Source: Hymenobacter sp. BRD67
GTDB taxonomy: Bacteria; Bacteroidota; Bacteroidia; Cytophagales; Hymenobacteraceae
Direction: 5' to 3'
NCBI RefSeq assembly: GCF_013256425.1
Contig: NZ_CP053904.1
Location: 372,001-436,000 of the forward strand
DNA length: 64,000 nucleotides
The position numbers and the translations under genes are program-made. Every line of letters starts with the position of its first letter. Positions within the stretch are counted from its first letter, which is position 1. Shown here piece by piece: positions 1 to 9,862 of this stretch. The notes below the pieces were generated by a model, which made no database searches, was not told the DNA's origin, and saw nothing but the letters and a program-made list of their open reading frames with translations.

Positions 1-1320
1 TTTAAAACCTGGAGCAAGACTTCGCCGGCCACCCGTAGCGGTGTGCTGCTGAAAATTGCCGACATCATGGAGGCCAACCTGCCCTATCTGGCGGCCGTCG
101 AGACGGTGGAAAACGGTAAGGCCATCCGCGAAACGATGGCGGCCGACCTGCCGCTGTGCATCGACCACTTTCGCTACTTCGCGGGGGTAATCCGGGCCGA
201 AGAAGGCTCGGCTACTGAGCTGAATGAGAATACGTTGTCGCTGGTAATTCAGGAGCCGCTGGGCGTAATCGGCCAGATTATCCCCTGGAATTTCCCGCTG
301 CTGATGGCCACCTGGAAGATTGCGCCTGCCCTGGCCGCTGGCTGCTGCGTGGTAGTGAAGCCCGCCGAGCAAACGCCCGCCAGCATCATGGTACTCATGG
401 AGCTGATTCAGGACGTGGTGCCCGCTGGCGTGCTCAACGTGGTCAATGGCTTTGGCCTGGAAGCCGGCAAGCCGCTGGCCAGCAACAAGCGCGTACAGAA
501 AGTGTCGTTTACGGGCGAAACCACAACCGGCCGCCTCATTCTGCAATACGCCGCCGAAAACATCATTCCTGTTACCATGGAGCTGGGAGGGAAGTCGCCC
601 AATATCTTCTGCAAGAGCGTGATGGACCACGACGATGACTTCCTCGACAAGTGCATCGAAGGCGCGGTAATGTTTGCCCTGAACCAGGGTGAAATCTGCA
701 CTTGCCCCTCGCGCCTGCTGGTACACGAAGATATCTACGATAAGTTTATTGCCCGCGTCATCGAGCGCGTGAAGGCCATCAAGCTCGGCAACCCCATGGA
801 TACCGAAACGATGATGGGGGCGCAGGCCTCGAACGACCAGTTTGAGAAAATCCTGAGCTACCTGGAAATCGGCAAGGCCGAAGGGGCCGAGGTGCTCGTG
901 GGCGGCGAAGCCTACCAGCAGCAGGATAGTGCCTTAGCGGAAGGCTACTATATTCAGCCAACCATATTCAGGGGCCATAACAAGATGCGGATTTTCCAGG
1001 AAGAAATCTTCGGCCCGGTGCTGTCGGTTACCACCTTTAAAGACAGCGCCGAAGCCATTGAGCTGGCCAATGACACGCTCTACGGCCTCGGGGCCGGCCT
1101 CTGGAGCCGCGATGCCCACGAGCTGTACCAGATGCCCCGCGCCATTCAGGCCGGCCGCGTGTGGGTCAACTGCTACCACGATTACCCCGCCGGCGCGCCC
1201 TTTGGCGGCTACAAGGCGTCGGGCTTCGGTCGCGAAAACCATAAAATGATGCTAGCCCACTACCGCCAGACCAAAAACATGCTCATCAGCTACAGCCAGC
1301 AGAAGCTGGGCTTCTTTTAG
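1..1320 (+). CDS. aldB: Aldehyde dehydrogenase, AldB/ExaC type (5' partial)
   Basis: NAD(P)-dependent oxidation of acetaldehyde or a similar short aldehyde to the acid, in the cytoplasm. The frame is open from base 1, so the true start lies outside the window and the GTG at 43 is internal. Visible motifs are PWNFPLL (Rossmann entry), [15 protein letters not shown], the catalytic Cys in [11 protein letters not shown] (codon 697-699, with a second Cys two residues on), EEIFGPV and the C-terminal [10 protein letters not shown] block. The CTCPSR wording and the C-terminus resemble E. coli AldB. A DUF779 gene follows 163 bp downstream, a common partner of this branch. Substrate is not decided by sequence. 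Confidence 0.93.
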   Translation, partial: FKTWSKTSPATRSGVLLKIADIMEANLPYLAAVETVENGKAIRETMAADLPLCIDHFRYFAGVIRAEEGSATELNENTLSLVIQEPLGVIGQIIPWNFPLLMATWKIAPALAAGCCVVVKPAEQTPASIMVLMELIQDVVPAGVLNVVNGFGLEAGKPLASNKRVQKVSFTGETTTGRLILQYAAENIIPVTMELGGKSPNIFCKSVMDHDDDFLDKCIEGAVMFALNQGEICTCPSRLLVHEDIYDKFIARVIERVKAIKLGNPMDTETMMGAQASNDQFEKILSYLEIGKAEGAEVLVGGEAYQQQDSALAEGYYIQPTIFRGHNKMRIFQEEIFGPVLSVTTFKDSAEAIELANDTLYGLGAGLWSRDAHELYQMPRAIQAGRVWVNCYHDYPAGAPFGGYKASGFGRENHKMMLAHYRQTKNMLISYSQQKLGFF

Positions 1321-1348
1321 GCAACCCGTTTTCATAGCTAATAGATAC

Positions 1349-1449
1349 AAGAGCGCCATGCTGAGCCGGGCGAAGCATCTCTATCGGGTGTAAACCAATC
1401 GTAACAGGATACGATAGAGATGCTTCACCTAGCCCGGCATGACGCTCTT
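1349..1449. repeat. REP-like imperfect inverted repeat
   Basis: Two 38-base arms (1349-1386 and 1412-1449) pair with 6 mismatches, all transitions, around a 25-base loop. The left arm holds the core catgctgag...cgaagcat, also seen at 15811-15857. It lies between aldB and the DUF779 gene. It may act as a hairpin in the mRNA, but its recurrence points to a dispersed REP-like family. Confidence 0.75.
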
Positions 1450-1483
1450 ACATTTAGTCGTCAGCTTAGCAGCTTATTAAACT

Positions 1484-1876
1484 ATGCCTACCTCCCGCGT
1501 GCTTGCCACCCCGGCCGCCGAAGCTACCATTGACCTGCTGCGCGACGAGCACGGCCCGCTCATGTTTCATCAAAGCGGCGGCTGTTGCGATGGCTCGTCG
1601 CCCATGTGCTTTCAGAAGGGTGAGTTTCGCATCGGCGGCAATGACGTGTGGCTGGGCCAGATTTACGGCTGCGACTTCTTTATGAGTACCAGTCAGTTTG
1701 AATACTGGCAGCACACCCAACTCACCATCGATGTTACGAAGGGCCGGGGCGCGAGCTTTTCACTGGAAATTCCGCTGGGCGTGCGGTTTCTGATTCGCTC
1801 GCGGCTATTTACGGCAGAAGAAGCGCAGGATATGGCCCCGGTGCTCAATGGCGAAGAATACCTGGAGCAGGTCTGA
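1484..1876 (+). CDS. DUF779 domain protein
   Basis: A 130-residue protein with the DUF779 signature: HGPLMFHQSGGCCDGSSPMC (residues about 23-42), GCDFFMS, QFEYWQHTQL and FSLEIPLGVRF. The family is usually encoded next to AldB/AcoD-type aldehyde dehydrogenases, as here. Its biochemical role is not established. The conserved GGCCDGSSPMC cluster suggests metal or thiol chemistry, which is inference. It ends at the large palindromic terminator at 1907-1966. Confidence 0.92.
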   Translation: MPTSRVLATPAAEATIDLLRDEHGPLMFHQSGGCCDGSSPMCFQKGEFRIGGNDVWLGQIYGCDFFMSTSQFEYWQHTQLTIDVTKGRGASFSLEIPLGVRFLIRSRLFTAEEAQDMAPVLNGEEYLEQV

Positions 1877-1906
1877 GAGGTACTGCCCAGCGATAGCGAT
1901 TCCCAA

Positions 1907-1966
1907 CAGCCGCCGCAAAAAAATACTTTTCATTATATAATGAAAAGTATTTTTTTGCGGCGGCTG
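1907..1966. terminator. Perfect 60-bp palindrome, bidirectional terminator
   Basis: A perfect inverted repeat with 30-base arms and no spacer. Each arm is a GC-rich block (cagccgccgc), then A7, then tacttttcattat. It sits between the convergent DUF779 gene and the minus-strand lipoprotein gene at 1972. Read either way it gives a GC stem joined to an A/T tract, so it is best explained as a two-way intrinsic terminator. Confidence 0.85.
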
Positions 1967-1971
1967 GTAAG

Positions 1972-2481
1972 TTATTTTTTCTCCTGTACGGGCAGGTCTT
2001 CCAGGTGCGCCATGCTGATTTTCCAGCTACCATCGCCGGCTTTCTTCCACACAAACACGTAGTTGCCAGTGCCGCTACCCATTACTTTCTCGGTCTGCGT
2101 TGGCAGCACATCTACTGAGAAGGTACCGGCCTCGTAAGCCAGGCTGCCTTCGGTGCCCGTGCTTACGCTATAGGTTTTTAAGTTGGCAATGGAGTTGATG
2201 GTAGGTGTAATCCATTTATTGGTTACCTCATCCTTACCAACAAAGTGCGTGGCTCCCTGTAGGAACTGGACGTCATCGGCCAGCATCGCCGTCACCTTGC
2301 TCGCATCCTTATTGTTCCAGGCGCTAACAAACTGCTGGTCGAGGTCGGCTACATTGGCCGTTGCGCTGGCAGCGTCAGCTGGTGAAGTAGTGGCCGCCGT
2401 CGGGGTGGCTGGATTGTGGGTATTGCCCGAGCAGGCGGTGAGTAGCGCGGCTGCGCAGCACGAGAGTAAGTAAAGTTTCAT
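1972..2481 (-). CDS. Lipoprotein with NTF2/SnoaL-like (DUF4440) fold
   Basis: 169 residues. The start at 2481 gives a lipoprotein signal MKLYLLSCCAAALLTAC with lipobox LTAC; a longer frame to 2544 adds an unlikely extension. After a Thr/Ala-rich linker comes a ketosteroid-isomerase-like domain: DLDQQFVSAWNNKDASKVTAMLADDVQFL, followed by strands ending YVFVWKKAGDGSWKISMAHLED. Such DUF4440 proteins are small periplasmic ligand-binding or isomerase-like domains, and no substrate can be named. Transcription ends in the palindrome at 1907-1966. Confidence 0.82.
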   Translation of the reverse strand: MKLYLLSCCAAALLTACSGNTHNPATPTAATTSPADAASATANVADLDQQFVSAWNNKDASKVTAMLADDVQFLQGATHFVGKDEVTNKWITPTINSIANLKTYSVSTGTEGSLAYEAGTFSVDVLPTQTEKVMGSGTGNYVFVWKKAGDGSWKISMAHLEDLPVQEKK

Positions 2482-2573
2482 GAAGGGTTTTGGGAAAGTA
2501 GGCAATAGAATAAAAGCTTGCCAGCCACTCGGGCGCGGGCGCAAGTGGCTGGCTTACCGAACAGCAAGCGAGG

Positions 2574-3194
2574 CTACCAGCTTTTGCGGAGCACTGCCGA
2601 GTCGGGATACGGCGTGCCGGCCTGGTCGAAGCCGGGGTTGGGAAAGAAGCCCGCTGCTACGGCCACATCGGCTACGGCCGGGGCTGCTCCGCGGGCCTGG
2701 CTGGCTTCGGCCCGGCGCTCGGCCGCGAGGCGACGCTCAGCGGCCACCCGTGCGGCCGTGGCGTGCGCCACTTTCGCGTGGGCGACGGCCGCCCGCTCGG
2801 TAGCCGCATGCGCGGTTGCCTGGGCAATGGGGGTAGGCTCGGCAGCGGCGGCCTGTTGCGAAGCGGCTGCTTGCGCATCGGCAGCCGCTTGCTCCTGGGC
2901 AGCCGCTTGCTGCGCTGCAGCCGCGTCGGCTGCTTTGCGCTTATTATCAGTGTATTTGCCGAGCGCAAAGCCGGCTCCGGCACCGGCCAGGCCGCCAATG
3001 AGGCCGCCGACTTTCCGGTTGCGGCCATTGATGAGCAAGCCGCCCAACACGCCGGCTGCCCCTCCAATGGCGGCGTCTTTTGTTTCGGGGCTCCAGCCTT
3101 TGCGGGGCTGCGGCAGGGTTTGGGCCTGGGCCTGGTAACCCGGGAAAAGACCCAGCAGTGCTGGAATCAGGAATAAGAAGCTGATGCGTTTCAT
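2574..3194 (-). CDS. Secreted glycine-zipper, Ala-rich protein
   Basis: 206 residues: signal peptide MKRISFLFLIPALLGLFPGYQAQAQ, then a glycine-zipper segment (IGGAAGVLGGLL...GGLIGGLAGAGAGFALG, residues about 43-80) of YMGG type that may insert into or lie along the outer membrane. A long Ala/Glu/Arg-rich coiled stretch (about 85-170) and a short C-terminal tail follow. No enzyme domain is seen. It lies 92 bp upstream of the DUF4440 lipoprotein on the same strand and may share its transcript. Confidence 0.75.
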   Translation of the reverse strand: MKRISFLFLIPALLGLFPGYQAQAQTLPQPRKGWSPETKDAAIGGAAGVLGGLLINGRNRKVGGLIGGLAGAGAGFALGKYTDNKRKAADAAAAQQAAAQEQAAADAQAAASQQAAAAEPTPIAQATAHAATERAAVAHAKVAHATAARVAAERRLAAERRAEASQARGAAPAVADVAVAAGFFPNPGFDQAGTPYPDSAVLRKSW

Positions 3195-3341
3195 GCGAGT
3201 AGTTGAAGAAGAATTGCTAAGCTAAACAGGTAAGGCAGTGACTATCGATGAGGTGGCAAGCACTGTGCCAGATACACGGCTAATAGGCAGTCTGTTAAGT
3301 CAAAAGCAGATTTTGGTACGAAGTAAGGGCTGCGGCGGCAG

Positions 3342-5720
3342 TTAGTATAGTTTCCTCACCAGCACCCGTACCTCCACCGTCCGCCCGCGGTCGTCGGCGC
3401 ACGATATCTTAACCTCACCCTGGGGCGGGCGGAAAAATACCGGTGCCGTGGCGGGGGCCGCTTGCAGATACCGGTCATTTATGTACCAATACACGCGGCG
3501 TACTTCGGCCGGAGCCGCGCAGCTGAGGCGTAGCTGCTGCTTTTCGGCTGCATCGAGCACGTATTCGGCATGGGCTGCCGGCGAGGTGATGGCAAGCTGC
3601 GGCGCAGCATCCGGGCCGGTGTTGCTGCCTTCGTCGGTGCCGTGCACCAGGCGGCAGGCAGGATTGTGCGGCGGCAGGCGGCGCGTGGGCAAGCCCTGAC
3701 TTTCGCGAAAGGCCAGTACCTCGGGCTTTAGGTTCGCAAACAGCTCGCGTCGGTAGCCACTGGCCGGGGCACAGGCCCGGCAGTAGCAATACCGGCCATC
3801 GGCCGAAAGCAGTACTTCCTGCAAATGCTGGCAGCGCTGGCTCCCCGACACGCCCGGCAGGTAATAATCGAGCAGCTGATTCGGGCAGTGCTCGCCCGGT
3901 ACCTGGCCGGTTTCGGCGCATACCAGCCGAAAGTCGAGGCTGGCCGGCGGCGTAAACCATTCGTTGCGCCCATTGTAGGCCAGTGTATTGAATAAATCGA
4001 AAAGCAGCGGAGAGGCGACGTCGGCTCCCGTTAGCGCCGGACTGCCCTGGCCATTAAAATTGCCTACCCACACCCCAATTGTATAGTGTCGGTTGTAGCC
4101 GATGCTCCAAGCATCGCGGCGGCCGTAGCTGGTGCCGGTTTTCCAGGCAATACGCGGCAGGTGCCGGCTGGCGGCAGCATCGAAGGGCAGGTCGGGCCGC
4201 GTGCGCTGAGCCAGAATATCGGTGATGAGGTAGGCGGCCGCCTCGGAAATTAAAATTGGATTTGGTCCCTTACCCGAAGTGCCCTTGACGCTTGCGTCGG
4301 CTTTAGCAGTTTTCTGTTTTTCAGTAATAATTTTTAATTCTTCCCAGCGCCCACTATTTGCCAGGGCTGCGTACAGGCCCGTCAGTTCTTCCAGCGTGGC
4401 GCCGCAGCCACCCAAAATGGTGCTCAGGCCCAGCCGGGGCGCATCGCGCGCCACCTGCCGAAAGCTAGCCTGCTGCAGCTTGCCGGTAAAATTATCAACC
4501 CCCACCGCCGACAGCACGCGCACGGCCGGAATATTGAGCGAGTAAGTCAGTGCCCGCTCCATAGTCACCTCGCCCTGGCAGTGCTTGTCGAAGTTCTCGG
4601 GCCGGAAGCCCTGAAAATTGGTGGGCACATCGGGCAGCACGGTTTTGGGCGTCAGCAGGCCTTGGTCGAGTGCCAGCCCGTAGAGCAGGGGCTTGAGCGT
4701 GCTGCCCGGCGAGCGCACCGCCCGCACGCCATCGACCTGCCCCAGCGCGGCCGCATCCTGAAAATCGATGGAGCCTACGTAGGCTTCTACGGCACGGGTC
4801 TGGTTATTTACCACCAGCACGGCCGCCTGCGAAATACCCAGCGTGGCCAGACGGCGCACGTAGTTGCGGACCAGGTCTTCGGCCTTAGCCTGGGTTGCCG
4901 GCAACAAGGTGCTGTGAATGAGCACCTCAGCTGGCTGGCTTAGCACCAGCCGCCGGGCCATGTGCGGGGCCAGGGCAGGGGCGGGGTGCCGATGCACGGC
5001 CAGCGGCTCCAGCAGCGCATCGGCGATATCCTGGGCCGGAAAGAGCTTTCGGCGCCCGAAATAGCGAAGCCAGCGATTGCGCTCCTGCACAATCTGCGCA
5101 TTGTTTTTCCCTAGCACCAACCCGCCCGGCCGATTGGGAATAATAGCCAGCGTAACCGTCTGGGCCAGCGACAGATAATCGGGCGGCTGCTGAAAATAAA
5201 GCAATGCCGCCGACTTTACGCCTTCAATATTAGAGCCGTAAGGCACCAGGTTGAGGTAGAGCTGTAATAGCTCGGATTTGCTATAGTGGGCCTCCAGCTG
5301 GACGGCGCGCAGCATCTCCAGCAGCTTATTGCCGAAAGTGCGCGCTTTGGGCTCCAGCAGCCGCGCCACCTGCATGGTAATGGTGCTGGCCCCGGTGGTG
5401 CGGCCCCGGCCCAGCAGGTTGCGCCCCGCCGCCTGCACTATCGCCAGGGGGTTGACGCCGAAATGATACCGGAAGTACCGGTCTTCTTTCTCAATAATAG
5501 CCGTTTGCAGCGCCGGCGTTATCTCCGGCAGCTCGGTTTTCATGCGCCACTTCTGGGTGGGGCTGAGGTAGGCGTGCAGCACGCTGCCGTCGGCGGCCAG
5601 CACCAGCGGCGAGTACTGCGGCGCCGGCGGCAGCGGCCAGAGGTGGTCGGCCAGCCCGGCCAGCAGCACCAGAAAGGCCAGCCCCAGCGCAACCCGAAAA
5701 AGTGTGTGCCAACGCCTCAT
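3342..5720 (-). CDS. pbpC: Penicillin-binding protein 1C
   Basis: 792 residues, a bifunctional class A PBP of the 1C type. An N-terminal membrane anchor (residues about 8-26) is followed by a glycosyltransferase GT51 domain with EKEDRYFRYHFGVNP (E79/D80), STITMQVAR and LYLNLVPYG. The transpeptidase domain has the nucleophile in SPGSTLKP (S340, K343), SLN in place of SxN, and KTG at 527-529 (WKTGTSYGRRDAW). The C-terminal BiPBP_C domain is present. Length matches E. coli PbpC (about 770). It makes and crosslinks peptidoglycan in the periplasm. The usual alpha-2-macroglobulin partner is absent; birA lies 33 bp upstream on the same strand. Confidence 0.95.
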   Translation of the reverse strand: MRRWHTLFRVALGLAFLVLLAGLADHLWPLPPAPQYSPLVLAADGSVLHAYLSPTQKWRMKTELPEITPALQTAIIEKEDRYFRYHFGVNPLAIVQAAGRNLLGRGRTTGASTITMQVARLLEPKARTFGNKLLEMLRAVQLEAHYSKSELLQLYLNLVPYGSNIEGVKSAALLYFQQPPDYLSLAQTVTLAIIPNRPGGLVLGKNNAQIVQERNRWLRYFGRRKLFPAQDIADALLEPLAVHRHPAPALAPHMARRLVLSQPAEVLIHSTLLPATQAKAEDLVRNYVRRLATLGISQAAVLVVNNQTRAVEAYVGSIDFQDAAALGQVDGVRAVRSPGSTLKPLLYGLALDQGLLTPKTVLPDVPTNFQGFRPENFDKHCQGEVTMERALTYSLNIPAVRVLSAVGVDNFTGKLQQASFRQVARDAPRLGLSTILGGCGATLEELTGLYAALANSGRWEELKIITEKQKTAKADASVKGTSGKGPNPILISEAAAYLITDILAQRTRPDLPFDAAASRHLPRIAWKTGTSYGRRDAWSIGYNRHYTIGVWVGNFNGQGSPALTGADVASPLLFDLFNTLAYNGRNEWFTPPASLDFRLVCAETGQVPGEHCPNQLLDYYLPGVSGSQRCQHLQEVLLSADGRYCYCRACAPASGYRRELFANLKPEVLAFRESQGLPTRRLPPHNPACRLVHGTDEGSNTGPDAAPQLAITSPAAHAEYVLDAAEKQQLRLSCAAPAEVRRVYWYINDRYLQAAPATAPVFFRPPQGEVKISCADDRGRTVEVRVLVRKLY

Positions 5721-5753
5721 GCAGCGAATGTAGCGCCGTCCGTCCTGCTTGTC

Positions 5754-6512
5754 TTACAGGTACTTGATTTCCTGTAAGGCAAAGCGCTGCACCTCGCCTC
5801 CTATTTCCACGGCCAGCCGGCCATCGGCCTCTACGCCCACAATCTGGCCGCGCACGCGGCGGCCGCCCACCTCGTAGTCGTGCCATTCGTGGTAGCGATA
5901 GAGTGCCGCCAGGTAGGCCCGCCGTATCTCGCCCACCTGGCCGGCCCGCAGCTGCAAGTAGCGCCGCTCCAGGCACTCAAGCAGGCGGGCGGCCAATTGC
6001 CCGCGCTGAAAGTAGCGCCCCGTGAGCACGCCCAGCGAGGTAGCCGTGGGCACGGCGAAGTGCCGCTGGTTCACATTTAACCCAATGCCGACAACGCTGG
6101 ACTGAATCTTTGCACCACTCAGACTGTTCTCGATGAGAATTCCCCCAAACTTCTGGGTTCCGAAATACAGGTCGTTGGGCCACTTCAGCCGCAGCTGCGG
6201 CGAGGGCTGAAGCAGCGTTGCGGCCCAGTCGTACACGCCCAGCGCCACGGCCTGGCTCAGCAAAAACTGCTGGCTGGCGTCGAGAAACGTGGGCAGCCAC
6301 ACGATGGAAAGCGTCAGGTTTTCGCCCGGCGCGGCCAGCCACTGGTTGCCACGTTGGCCGCGGCCGGCAAACTGGTCGTCCGTTATGACGGTACATCCTT
6401 CACTGGCCCGGTTTTCGCGCAACAGTTGCTGCGCTTCGGAGTTAGTGGAAGGGCAGGCGGGCAGCCAGATAAGCTGCTGGCCCGTGAATAAGGTAGTTGG
6501 GCTGATGACCAC
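5754..6512 (-). CDS. birA: Biotin--[acetyl-CoA-carboxylase] ligase
   Basis: 252 residues. It activates biotin as biotinyl-AMP and attaches it to the carrier protein of acetyl-CoA carboxylase. The biotin/AMP loop GRGQRGNQW (about residues 49-57), LKWPNDLYF, KFGGILIE and VVGIGLNVN are present, and a short C-terminal SH3-like part follows. There is no N-terminal DNA-binding domain, so this is the monofunctional form, not a repressor. It is divergent from rsfS with 48 bp between starts. birA-rsfS-ftsH-LUD order is common in Bacteroidota. Confidence 0.95.
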   Translation of the reverse strand: MVISPTTLFTGQQLIWLPACPSTNSEAQQLLRENRASEGCTVITDDQFAGRGQRGNQWLAAPGENLTLSIVWLPTFLDASQQFLLSQAVALGVYDWAATLLQPSPQLRLKWPNDLYFGTQKFGGILIENSLSGAKIQSSVVGIGLNVNQRHFAVPTATSLGVLTGRYFQRGQLAARLLECLERRYLQLRAGQVGEIRRAYLAALYRYHEWHDYEVGGRRVRGQIVGVEADGRLAVEIGGEVQRFALQEIKYL

Positions 6513-6560
6513 GGAGGTTAGCAGTCGTATATTAGCTAGGTAAAAACGTAAACTTACTCT

Positions 6561-6953
6561 ATGAAGAGCACCTTGGTTCGACAGGATTCGGACACATTGG
6601 CAGACGTAGCCGTTCGCGGCCTCCAGGACCGCAAAGGAATGGACATTGTAGTTCTCAACCTAAAAGAGTTGAAAAATGCGGTGGCCGATTATTTTATCAT
6701 CTGCTCGGCTTCTTCCGATACCCAGCTCGACGCCCTGGCTCGCTCCGTAGAAGAGGAAGTAGAAAAAGTGACCGGCCAGGCCCCCTGGCAAAGTGAAGGC
6801 CGCACCAATCGCGAGTGGATATTGTTGGATTACGTCGACGTTGTCGTCCACGTTTTCCTGCGCGACCGCCGGCAGTTCTACGCCCTGGAAGAGCTGTGGG
6901 GCGATGCCGAGATTACCCATATCGAAGATACGGCCGACGTGGCCCGGCACTAA
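6561..6953 (+). CDS. rsfS: Ribosome silencing factor RsfS/YbeB
   Basis: 130 residues of the Iojap/RsfS family. It binds ribosomal protein uL14 on the 50S subunit and blocks joining to 30S under nutrient limitation. Family wording is clear: KGMDIVVLNL, DYFIICSASSDTQLDALARSVEE, EGRTNREWILLDYVDVVVHVF and the YALEELWGDA end. Length is normal. It reads into ftsH 94 bp downstream. Confidence 0.95.
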   Translation: MKSTLVRQDSDTLADVAVRGLQDRKGMDIVVLNLKELKNAVADYFIICSASSDTQLDALARSVEEEVEKVTGQAPWQSEGRTNREWILLDYVDVVVHVFLRDRRQFYALEELWGDAEITHIEDTADVARH

Positions 6954-7047
6954 AGTATCGGGCTGCCAGCCGCGTCTGCGGGTAGCGTTGCCAACAACGC
7001 TGGTCTGGCGCGGTTGCTTTCAAGTCCATTAAACTAAGTTAATTTTT

Positions 7048-9120
7048 ATGTCTGATACGACGCCCACTAAACGCCGCAAGCCCACGCTGCCTAATCCCAC
7101 GCCCCGGCCGGGAGTACAGCTTTGGGTGATGGCGGGGCTATTGGTGCTCTTTATCGGGATGTTCTGGTTTAATAATCAGAACGCCGCTATTAAAATCAAT
7201 CAGCAGAAGTTTGAGCAAATGCTGGCCGCGGGCGATGTACACGATGTGTCACTCGTCAACTCGAAAACCGTAGAGGTTGGTCTTACGCCGGCCGCTTTGC
7301 AAAAGCCTGAATACCAGCGCGACCTCACGGCACACCGCGGGCCGTTTGCCGACCGGGGCGCGCAGTACTACTTCCCGATTTTCGACGCGAAGTATTTTCA
7401 GGAGCAGCTTGATAAGCTCCAGGCCAACAAGCCGGCCGAGCAGCGCCTGCGCCTCGACCCCGTGGACCGCGTGGGCCTGCTCGATATCGTGAGCAGCTAC
7501 GGACTGATTATTCTCAGCATTATCCTGTTCGTGTTCCTCATGCGCCGCATGAGCAGCGCGGGTGGCCCCGGCGGCCAGATTTTTAACATCGGCAAGAGCC
7601 GCGCGGCGCTTTTTGAAGGCGGTGATAAAGTGAAGATTACGTTTAAGGACGTAGCCGGCCTGGAAGAAGCCAAAGAAGAAGTGCAGGAGATTGTGGAGTT
7701 TCTGAAGAACCCTAGTAAATTCACTATATTAGGCGGTAAGATTCCAAAAGGCGCTTTGCTCGTCGGACCTCCCGGTACTGGCAAAACCCTGCTGGCCAAA
7801 GCCGTAGCTGGCGAGGCCGATGTGCCGTTCTTCTCGCTCTCGGGCTCCGACTTCGTCGAGATGTTTGTGGGTGTGGGCGCGGCCCGGGTGCGCGACTTGT
7901 TCAAGCAAGCCAAGGCCAAAGCGCCTTGCATCATCTTTATTGATGAGATTGACGCCGTGGGCCGCTCGCGCAGCAAAGGCTCGATGCCCGGCGGCAACGA
8001 CGAGCGCGAAAATACCCTGAACTCGCTGCTGGTAGAAATGGATGGTTTCGGCACCGATTCGGGCGTTATCATTCTGGCGGCCACTAACCGGCCCGATACC
8101 CTAGACTCGGCCCTGCTGCGCCCCGGCCGCTTCGACCGGCAGATTAGCATCGACAAGCCCGATATCAACGGCCGCACGGAGATTTTCAACGTGCACCTCA
8201 AGCCGCTTACTCTGGGCCCCGATGTGGACGCTAAGCGGCTATCGGCCCAAACGCCGGGCTTTGCGGGCGCCGAAATTGCGAACGTCTGCAACGAAGCCGC
8301 CCTTATTGCTGCGCGCCGCGATAAGAAGTTTATCACGAATCAGGACTTTACCGATGCTATTGACCGCGTAATCGGGGGCCTTGAGAAGAAGAACAAGATT
8401 ATCAGCCCCCAGGAAAAGCGGATTGTGGCCTACCATGAAGCCGGCCACGCCATTGCCGGCTGGTTTCTGGAGCACGCCGACCCGCTGGTCAAAGTGAGCA
8501 TTGTGCCGCGCGGCGTAGCGGCGCTGGGCTATGCCCAATACCTGCCCCGCGAGCAGTTCCTGTACAACGTAGAGCAGATGACCGATGAGATGTGCATGAC
8601 GCTGGGCGGTCGCGCTGCGGAAGAAATCGTATTTGGCAAAATCTCGACCGGCGCGCTCAGCGACCTCGAGCGCATTACCAAAACAGCGCAGTCGATGGTG
8701 GCTATCTACGGCATGAACTCGAAGCTCGGCAATGTGTCGTACTACGACTCGAAGGGCCAGAATGAGTATGGCTTCTCGAAGCCTTATTCGGAGGCCACGG
8801 CGCAGCTCATGGACGAAGAAATCCGCCACATTATCGAGCAGGCGTATATCCGCACCAAGGAGTTGCTGATAGAGCGCCGCCACGAGCTGGAGGTGGTAGC
8901 CAAGGAGCTGCTGGAAAAAGAAGTGCTGCTACAAGACGACCTCGAGCGCCTCGTGGGCAAGCGCCCCTTTGATGAGCAAACGACCTATCAGGCGCATATG
9001 GCCGGCACCGACCGCTCCGAAACCCTGAGTGACCTCAAGCAAGAGCATCCCGGCCTGCCCTTAGGCCAGGACACGCCCGAGCCACACCTGCCCGGCCTCA
9101 ACGAGCCGGAGGCAGTATAG
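7048..9120 (+). CDS. ftsH: ATP-dependent zinc metalloprotease FtsH
   Basis: 690 residues, membrane-anchored AAA+ protease. It has a first membrane segment (about residues 25-42), a periplasmic loop and a second segment (about 147-166). The AAA domain has Walker A GPPGTGKT (from residue 240), Walker B IIFIDEID and the [23 protein letters not shown]. The zinc protease domain has HEAGH at 463-467. It degrades membrane and short-lived cytoplasmic proteins as a hexamer. The C-terminal tail is longer than in E. coli and ends acidic and Pro-rich. A terminator follows at 9149. Confidence 0.98.
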   Translation: MSDTTPTKRRKPTLPNPTPRPGVQLWVMAGLLVLFIGMFWFNNQNAAIKINQQKFEQMLAAGDVHDVSLVNSKTVEVGLTPAALQKPEYQRDLTAHRGPFADRGAQYYFPIFDAKYFQEQLDKLQANKPAEQRLRLDPVDRVGLLDIVSSYGLIILSIILFVFLMRRMSSAGGPGGQIFNIGKSRAALFEGGDKVKITFKDVAGLEEAKEEVQEIVEFLKNPSKFTILGGKIPKGALLVGPPGTGKTLLAKAVAGEADVPFFSLSGSDFVEMFVGVGAARVRDLFKQAKAKAPCIIFIDEIDAVGRSRSKGSMPGGNDERENTLNSLLVEMDGFGTDSGVIILAATNRPDTLDSALLRPGRFDRQISIDKPDINGRTEIFNVHLKPLTLGPDVDAKRLSAQTPGFAGAEIANVCNEAALIAARRDKKFITNQDFTDAIDRVIGGLEKKNKIISPQEKRIVAYHEAGHAIAGWFLEHADPLVKVSIVPRGVAALGYAQYLPREQFLYNVEQMTDEMCMTLGGRAAEEIVFGKISTGALSDLERITKTAQSMVAIYGMNSKLGNVSYYDSKGQNEYGFSKPYSEATAQLMDEEIRHIIEQAYIRTKELLIERRHELEVVAKELLEKEVLLQDDLERLVGKRPFDEQTTYQAHMAGTDRSETLSDLKQEHPGLPLGQDTPEPHLPGLNEPEAV

Positions 9121-9148
9121 ATTATTCTGTATATTTAGTGTCTGCTTT

Positions 9149-9178
9149 AAAAAGGCCAGCCGCAAGGCTGGCCTTTTT
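9149..9178 (+). terminator. Intrinsic terminator after ftsH
   Basis: The stem aaaaaggccagc / gctggccttttt encloses a 6-base loop and ends in five T. It lies 29 bp after the ftsH stop and just before the promoter of the LUD gene. Confidence 0.85.
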
Positions 9179-9187
9179 GGTGGCTGC

Positions 9188-9195
9188 TACCTTTG
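9188..9195 (+). promoter_or_regulatory. Bacteroidota -7 box, LUD gene
   Basis: TACCTTTG matches the Bacteroidota -7 consensus TAnnTTTG and lies 4 bases before the ATG at 9200, implying a very short or absent leader. No good -33 TTG at the normal spacing was found. Confidence 0.55.
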
Positions 9196-9199
9196 TCTT

Positions 9200-9862
9200 A
9201 TGCTTTCATCGCGCGATAAACTGTTAGGCCGAATCCGTGCGGCCCTGGCCGCCGGGCCGGCCCCGGTGCCCCCCGTGCCCGATTGGGTAGCGCCGGTGCA
9301 TCCGCCGCTGCCGGCCACCGACCTGGCCGTGACGTTTGCGAATAGTTTTCGGCGTATCGGGGGCGAGTTTTTTTACTGCGAGAGTCTGGCGCAGCTTGGC
9401 AGTGAGTTGCGTGCCTGGCTAGCCGGGCACCTGCCGGCCGGCCAGCAGTTTTACGTGTGGGAGCCAGCTATGCAGGCGTTGCTTAGCACCGCCCAGGTGC
9501 CGTTTCAGGCCACAGAAGCTGATTTTAAAGCGCAGGCCGCCGTGGGCCTTACTTCCTGTGAGGCGCTGGTAGCCCGCACGGGCAGCCTGGTAGTAACACC
9601 CGCTTCAGCCAGCGGCCGGCGCCTTAGCATCTACCCCGACCAGCACCTGGTACTAGCCCGCCCAAGCCAGGTAGTAGCCGAAATCGGCGACGCGCTCCGT
9701 ACCGTGCAGGCTCGCTACGGAACGGCGCTGCCCTCTATGCTCTCGCTCACTACCGGCCCCAGCCGCACGGCCGACATTGAAAAAACCCTGGTGCTGGGAG
9801 CCCACGGACCGCGTCGGCTCAGCTTATTCTTACTGGAAGATGATGCCGAAAACATTGCCTGA
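9200..9862 (+). CDS. LUD domain protein, LutC/YkgG family
   Basis: 220 residues of the LutC/YkgG family. The domain spans about residues 60-213 and ends with the typical block TGPSRTADIEKTLVLGAHGP. LutC takes part in lactate oxidation together with LutA and LutB, but neither partner is here; in Bacteroidota this single gene normally follows ftsH and its function is unknown. Its 3' end overlaps the start of lpxH by about 20 bases, so the two are probably cotranscribed. Confidence 0.88.
   Translation: MLSSRDKLLGRIRAALAAGPAPVPPVPDWVAPVHPPLPATDLAVTFANSFRRIGGEFFYCESLAQLGSELRAWLAGHLPAGQQFYVWEPAMQALLSTAQVPFQATEADFKAQAAVGLTSCEALVARTGSLVVTPASASGRRLSIYPDQHLVLARPSQVVAEIGDALRTVQARYGTALPSMLSLTTGPSRTADIEKTLVLGAHGPRRLSLFLLEDDAENIA

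Noticed and set aside
2480..3176. Plus-strand frames opposite the glycine-zipper gene
   Set aside because: They are low-complexity Ala/Arg/Gly shadows of the GC-rich minus-strand gene, which has a signal peptide and coherent domains.
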